A stretch of DNA of 64,000 bases, taken from NCBI GenBank assembly GCA_037127915.1, contig JBAXXL010000023.1, positions 1 through 64,000 on the forward strand, given 5' to 3'. The notes below the pieces were generated by a model. It was not told where the DNA came from. It made no database searches and was given only the letters and a program-made list of their open reading frames with translations. The DNA comes from JBAXXL01 sp037127915 (lineage in GTDB: Bacteria; Bacteroidota; Ignavibacteria; Kapaibacteriales; UBA2268). Below, in pieces: positions 60,687-64,000 of the stretch; positions within the stretch are counted from its first letter, which is position 1; every line of letters starts with the position of its first letter. A program made the position numbers and the translations under genes.

Positions 60687-61901
60687 TTATCCTTCAATCG
60701 TAGGTAGTTCTTTCGGTGGATGAGTCAATCTAACTCCGCCTTGACTGGTTACGATGAATGGATCTTGGATACGCATACCGAATTTTTCGGTATAAACACC
60801 GGGAGCAACCATGATAACGCATTTTTCGGGTATCAGGTCTATTTCATTTGCAAAATTAATAAATGGGTGTTCTTTGGAACTCAAACCAATGCCATAACCC
60901 AATCCGTGTTTAAAATAATCGTTGCAACCTTTCGATTTCATAAACTCTCGTACAATAGCATCATAATGCAAACCTGACATCCCAGGTAATACTGCTTTCA
61001 TTGCAACTTCTTGAGCTTCATAAAGAATGTCATACATTTCTTTTTGCTGTTTCGTAGCTTTGCCTATTGCTATAGTTCTCGAAATCTCAGCTTGGAAACC
61101 TTTGTATTGCGTCGAAAAGTTAATCATCAGCAATTCATTCTTTTTTAATTTTTTATCAGTTGGTTTACCATTTATTATATTACCACGTTCGCCTGAAGTA
61201 ACCAACACTTGTGTTGGAATATGCTCAGAACCTAAACGGCGGCTGATATAACCAATCTCGTTTGCCAATTCGTCTTCCGACATCTTAACTTTGATTATTT
61301 TGAGTACTTCGCTGTAAGTTTCCTCGGCTATTTCACACGCTTTTTTGATAAATTCTAATTCTTCTACACCTTTCGGCTGAGTGAACGGTTCGAAGAAATA
61401 AGGCGCAGGTTTAAATTTTACCGGGCGAATTTTATTACGAATATCAATTGCAAGGGAATATGGTATCTTATCTGCTTCAAAACCAAGAGTGACAAACTCG
61501 TTGAATATCTTAGTCTTTCGGCAGTAATCCCAAATATTACTTGTTATGTGGATTTTCAATCCGGGCAAATCGTAAAGTTCTTCTTGAATTTGCCTTTCAT
61601 AGCGATAATCCGTAAAGAAATGGATATTATCACCGTGAACTATAACTTCTGCAAATGAACCGGAGAAGTTGGTTAAGTATCTAATGTTTGGCAAATATGA
61701 AATATATGCGGCTTGTACTTTATATTCATCCATTGCGTATTTGAGTTGATTTAATCTCAAATCAACAATACTTGGATATTTATGTGCCGCACTTCCTTTA
61801 CCGGAAGATGGATTCTTTTTTATCTCTTTTTCAACCGAAGGTGGTTTTACAGTCGGTTTCGGAGTATTTTTTATACTTTTTTTTGTTTCTTTTTTAGCCA
61901 T
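60687..61901 (-). CDS. M24 peptidase-fold protein with all metal ligands lost
   Basis: A 404-residue protein. Residues 1-45 are a Lys/Pro-rich, probably disordered tail. Residues about 45-170 are a creatinase N-domain, and residues about 180-390 a pita-bread M24 domain (GLGYGIGL, PGVYTEKFGMRI). In aminopeptidase P, two Asp, one His and two Glu bind the metal. Here the aligned positions are N261, E272, Y336, A366 and Q379, and the extra histidine of the HE motif is K343. It should be catalytically dead, like the M24-fold domain of the histone chaperone Spt16. The ATG at 61901 is preferred over a GTG at 61913. It lies 17 bases after guaB, on the same transcript. Confidence 0.8.
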   Translation of the reverse strand: MAKKETKKSIKNTPKPTVKPPSVEKEIKKNPSSGKGSAAHKYPSIVDLRLNQLKYAMDEYKVQAAYISYLPNIRYLTNFSGSFAEVIVHGDNIHFFTDYRYERQIQEELYDLPGLKIHITSNIWDYCRKTKIFNEFVTLGFEADKIPYSLAIDIRNKIRPVKFKPAPYFFEPFTQPKGVEELEFIKKACEIAEETYSEVLKIIKVKMSEDELANEIGYISRRLGSEHIPTQVLVTSGERGNIINGKPTDKKLKKNELLMINFSTQYKGFQAEISRTIAIGKATKQQKEMYDILYEAQEVAMKAVLPGMSGLHYDAIVREFMKSKGCNDYFKHGLGYGIGLSSKEHPFINFANEIDLIPEKCVIMVAPGVYTEKFGMRIQDPFIVTSQGGVRLTHPPKELPTIEG

Positions 61902-61918
61902 AATAACAAACACTTATA

Positions 61919-63385
61919 TTATATGAAATAATTTGGAGATTCTTTTGTAATACTAACGCTATGTGGATGAGATTCCCTTAAAGAAGCAGAGGAAATCTGT
62001 GTAAATCTAGCTTCATTTTGCATTTGCTTGATATCGGCACAACCGCAATACCCCAATGAGGAGCGTAAACCGCCGATAATCTGGTATATTGTCTCACTTA
62101 CATTGCCTTTGAAAGGCACTCTTCCTTCGATTCCTTCTGGTACATATTTTGCGATATCATCTTCGACATCTTGGAAGTACCTGTCAGCTGAACCTTTTTT
62201 CATTGCATCAACAGATCCCATACCGCGATAAATTTTATAAGCACGGCGTTCGTAAATAATTTTTTCGCCTGGGCTTTCTTCGTGACCGGCTAACATATTC
62301 CCTACCATAACTGTATCGGCGCCACCGGCAATAGCTTTCGCTATATCACCTGTTTGCTTAATACCTCCGTCAGCAATAACCGGAACACCATATTTATGTG
62401 CTACTTCCACAGTATTCATTATAGCGGATAATTGTGGAACCCCAACACCTGCAATTATGCGGGTTGTACATATAGAACCGGGTCCTATACCGACTTTTAC
62501 ACCGTCAGCACCGTGGTCTATCAAAGCCTGTGCGGCTTCACCGGTTGCAATATTTCCACCAATAACACCAATATTCGGATAAGCTGTTTTGATTTTCTCA
62601 ATCATTTTCAATACGCCGATTGAATGTCCGTGAGCAGTGTCAACAAATATTGCATCTACACTGACCGCAACTAATGCCGCCACTCTATCCATTGTATCGG
62701 ATGTTACTCCTACAGCGGCACCAACACGTAAACGACCTTTGTAGTCTTTGCATGCTGTCGGATGCATTTTCTTTTTTTGTATATCTTTAAATGTAATTAA
62801 TCCCAATAATTTATTATTTGCATCAACTACGGGCAATTTTTCTATTCTTTGCTTTTGTAGAATTTCTTCCGCTTCTTCCAATGTTGTACCAATAGGAACA
62901 GTAATCAGAGAATCTTTTGTCATAATAGTGGAGACATCAGCATCCAAGGAAAGTTTAAAGCGCAAATCGCGGTTTGTCACTATGCCAACCAATTTACCGT
63001 CACCATCAACAATTGGAATACCGGAAATACTGAATTTTGCCATTAGTTCTAAAGCTTTCGATATTTTAGCATCGCATTTTAATGTGATGGGGTCCATTAT
63101 CATACCGCTTTCGGAGCGCTTAACTAAATCTACTATATCAGCTTGAGCGGCTATTGAAAGATTTTTATGTATTACACCCATCCCGCCGGCACGTGCCAAA
63201 GCTATAGCCATAGCGGATTCCGTTATAGTATCCATCGCGGCACTGAGAATTGGGATATTGAGTTTTATATCTTTTGTTATTGACGTTTCTAAACTAACTT
63301 CTCGAGGCAATACTTCGGAGTAGCGGGGTACTAGCAACACATCGTCGTATGTTATTCCTTTGTACAAAATTTTATTTTCTGCCAT
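61919..63385 (-). CDS. guaB: Inosine-5'-monophosphate dehydrogenase
   Basis: Catalyses the NAD-dependent oxidation of IMP to XMP, the first committed step of GMP synthesis. It has 488 residues. The catalytic loop GPGSICTTRIIAGVGVPQ places the active cysteine at about residue 306. Two CBS modules (residues about 95-205) lie between barrel strands, and the flap GMGSVDAMKKGSADRYFQ and the C-terminal active-site region are complete. The start at 63385 (MAENKILYKGITYDD) fits the family; a start 7 codons upstream is less likely. It is first in an operon with the M24-like gene. The divergent neighbour is fhs. Confidence 0.94.
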   Translation of the reverse strand: MAENKILYKGITYDDVLLVPRYSEVLPREVSLETSITKDIKLNIPILSAAMDTITESAMAIALARAGGMGVIHKNLSIAAQADIVDLVKRSESGMIMDPITLKCDAKISKALELMAKFSISGIPIVDGDGKLVGIVTNRDLRFKLSLDADVSTIMTKDSLITVPIGTTLEEAEEILQKQRIEKLPVVDANNKLLGLITFKDIQKKKMHPTACKDYKGRLRVGAAVGVTSDTMDRVAALVAVSVDAIFVDTAHGHSIGVLKMIEKIKTAYPNIGVIGGNIATGEAAQALIDHGADGVKVGIGPGSICTTRIIAGVGVPQLSAIMNTVEVAHKYGVPVIADGGIKQTGDIAKAIAGGADTVMVGNMLAGHEESPGEKIIYERRAYKIYRGMGSVDAMKKGSADRYFQDVEDDIAKYVPEGIEGRVPFKGNVSETIYQIIGGLRSSLGYCGCADIKQMQNEARFTQISSASLRESHPHSVSITKESPNYFI

Positions 63386-63565
63386 TTTCCAGCCTGTTTT
63401 TTTCATTTTGTAAATCTTAATAGTGCTACGACGAAAACTTCGCTATTTTATTATAAATAAATATTTCTTTATTGATTCGGTTTTAAGCCAATAAATATTT
63501 TTCTCGATTCTTTATAATATACCTATATTTAATACGTTTAATCATTAAATATTTGGATTTTGATT

Positions 63566-64000
63566 ATGACAGACTTAGAAATTGCTCAATCAGCAGAGAT
63601 ACTGCCAATAGGACTCGTAGCAGTAAAAATTGGTATAGCACCAGACACATTAGAGTTTTATGGAAAATACAAAGCAAAATTACCCTTATCAATAATTGAT
63701 GAAAAAAAGATTGCAAAAAGCAAATTAGTACTTGTAACTGCAATAACACCAACACCTATGGGCGAAGGTAAAACTACGGTTACTATAGGGCTAGTTGATG
63801 GTTTAAACAAAATAGGCAAAAACACAGCCGGTGCTTTGCGCGAACCGTCGTTGGGACCGGTTTTTGGAATGAAGGGAGGTGCGGCAGGTGGTGGACAATC
63901 CCAAGTTATACCAATGGAAGACATCAATCTACATTTTACCGGTGATTTCGCCGCTATTGAAAAAGCAAATAATTTACTTTCCGCCGTTATTGATAACGAA
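63566..64000 (+). CDS. fhs: Formate-tetrahydrofolate ligase, 3' truncated by the window end
   Basis: Makes 10-formyltetrahydrofolate from formate, THF and ATP for one-carbon metabolism. Only the first 145 codons are in the window. The ATP-binding block TPTPMGEGKTT near residue 75 and the segment REPSLGPVFGMKGGAAGGG are diagnostic. The frame is open to the last base. It starts at an ATG with no clear Shine-Dalgarno site and is divergent from guaB. Confidence 0.93.
   Translation, partial: MTDLEIAQSAEILPIGLVAVKIGIAPDTLEFYGKYKAKLPLSIIDEKKIAKSKLVLVTAITPTPMGEGKTTVTIGLVDGLNKIGKNTAGALREPSLGPVFGMKGGAAGGGQSQVIPMEDINLHFTGDFAAIEKANNLLSAVIDNE

Noticed and set aside
61901..61913. Active M24 aminopeptidase with GTG start
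   Set aside because: The GTG overlaps the intergenic gap after guaB; the ATG at 61901 starts the Lys-rich tail. The metal ligands are absent, so an active-enzyme label is unsupported.
63658..63927. Leftward frames of 63-89 codons opposite fhs
   Set aside because: They are antisense shadows of the strongly recognisable fhs coding sequence.
1..64000. CRISPR array, tRNA or rRNA genes, transposase or integrase
   Set aside because: I saw no regularly spaced repeats, no cloverleaf with a TTC arm and no recognisable recombinase motifs in any frame.

Overview
The window is about 64 kb of AT-rich bacterial chromosome. At least eight predicted secreted proteins end in a type A C-terminal sorting domain of the type IX secretion system (T9SS). 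The core genes (tyrS, recG, guaB, alr, fhs, dsbD, dacB) and the TAnnTTTG-like promoter boxes with few strong Shine-Dalgarno sites also fit the Bacteroidota/Chlorobiota (FCB) group. The heavy use of SBBP, FN3-like and BNR repeat proteins makes an Ignavibacteria/Kapabacteria-like lineage my best guess, but this is inference without a marker-gene tree.

Layout. 0.3-7 kb: tyrS, an opposing SAM methyltransferase, then a rightward group of a secreted unknown, an HD-domain hydrolase, DsbD and a tiny winged-helix protein. 7-15 kb: two leftward secreted proteins, an M16 metalloprotease and a GH20-like secreted protein with an inserted carbohydrate-binding module. 15-29 kb: a 1321-aa BNR/FN3-like T9SS protein, a PAS protein resembling a dead histidine kinase, a PepSY-like lipoprotein, recG, dacB and an SBBP-repeat T9SS protein. 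29-32.4 kb: an accessory island of small leftward genes (DUF2442/DUF4160, DUF2283 with a toxin-like partner, two tandem lipoproteins) set in duplicated intergenic segments. 32.5-46 kb: a second 1318-aa BNR/FN3-like protein, a 1179-aa LamG/SGNH-esterase/Ig protein and four tandem paralogous lipoproteins. 46-51.6 kb: a protein with two OmpA-like domains, alr (start overlapping the previous stop), a Fic protein and a YD-repeat-like T9SS protein. 51.8-57.8 kb: a leftward three-gene envelope operon (barrel-like lipoprotein, Ig-like lipoprotein, PorE-like PD40/OmpA/SPOR protein). 58-64 kb: a RelE-type toxin-antitoxin pair, another YD-repeat-like T9SS protein, a catalytically dead M24 peptidase homologue downstream of guaB, and the start of fhs.

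Functionally this is an envelope and secretion region. The cargo (T9SS proteins and lipoproteins) sits beside disulfide handling (DsbD), peptidoglycan enzymes (DacB, Alr) and peptidoglycan-anchoring OmpA/SPOR proteins. No tRNA, rRNA, CRISPR array, transposase or integrase was recognised.

The most unusual signals are: (1) a three-copy intergenic element of about 130-190 bp built from nested inverted AACCTTA/TAAGGTT repeats; (2) two palindromic repeat families that lie in frame inside the sorting domains of two T9SS proteins and also occur between genes, one copy supplying the stop codon of the Fic gene; (3) a conserved M24-fold protein in which all five metal ligands are replaced; (4) a PAS/kinase-like protein that has lost both its phospho-acceptor histidine and its ATP-binding motifs; and (5) near-identical sorting domains shared by otherwise different giant proteins.
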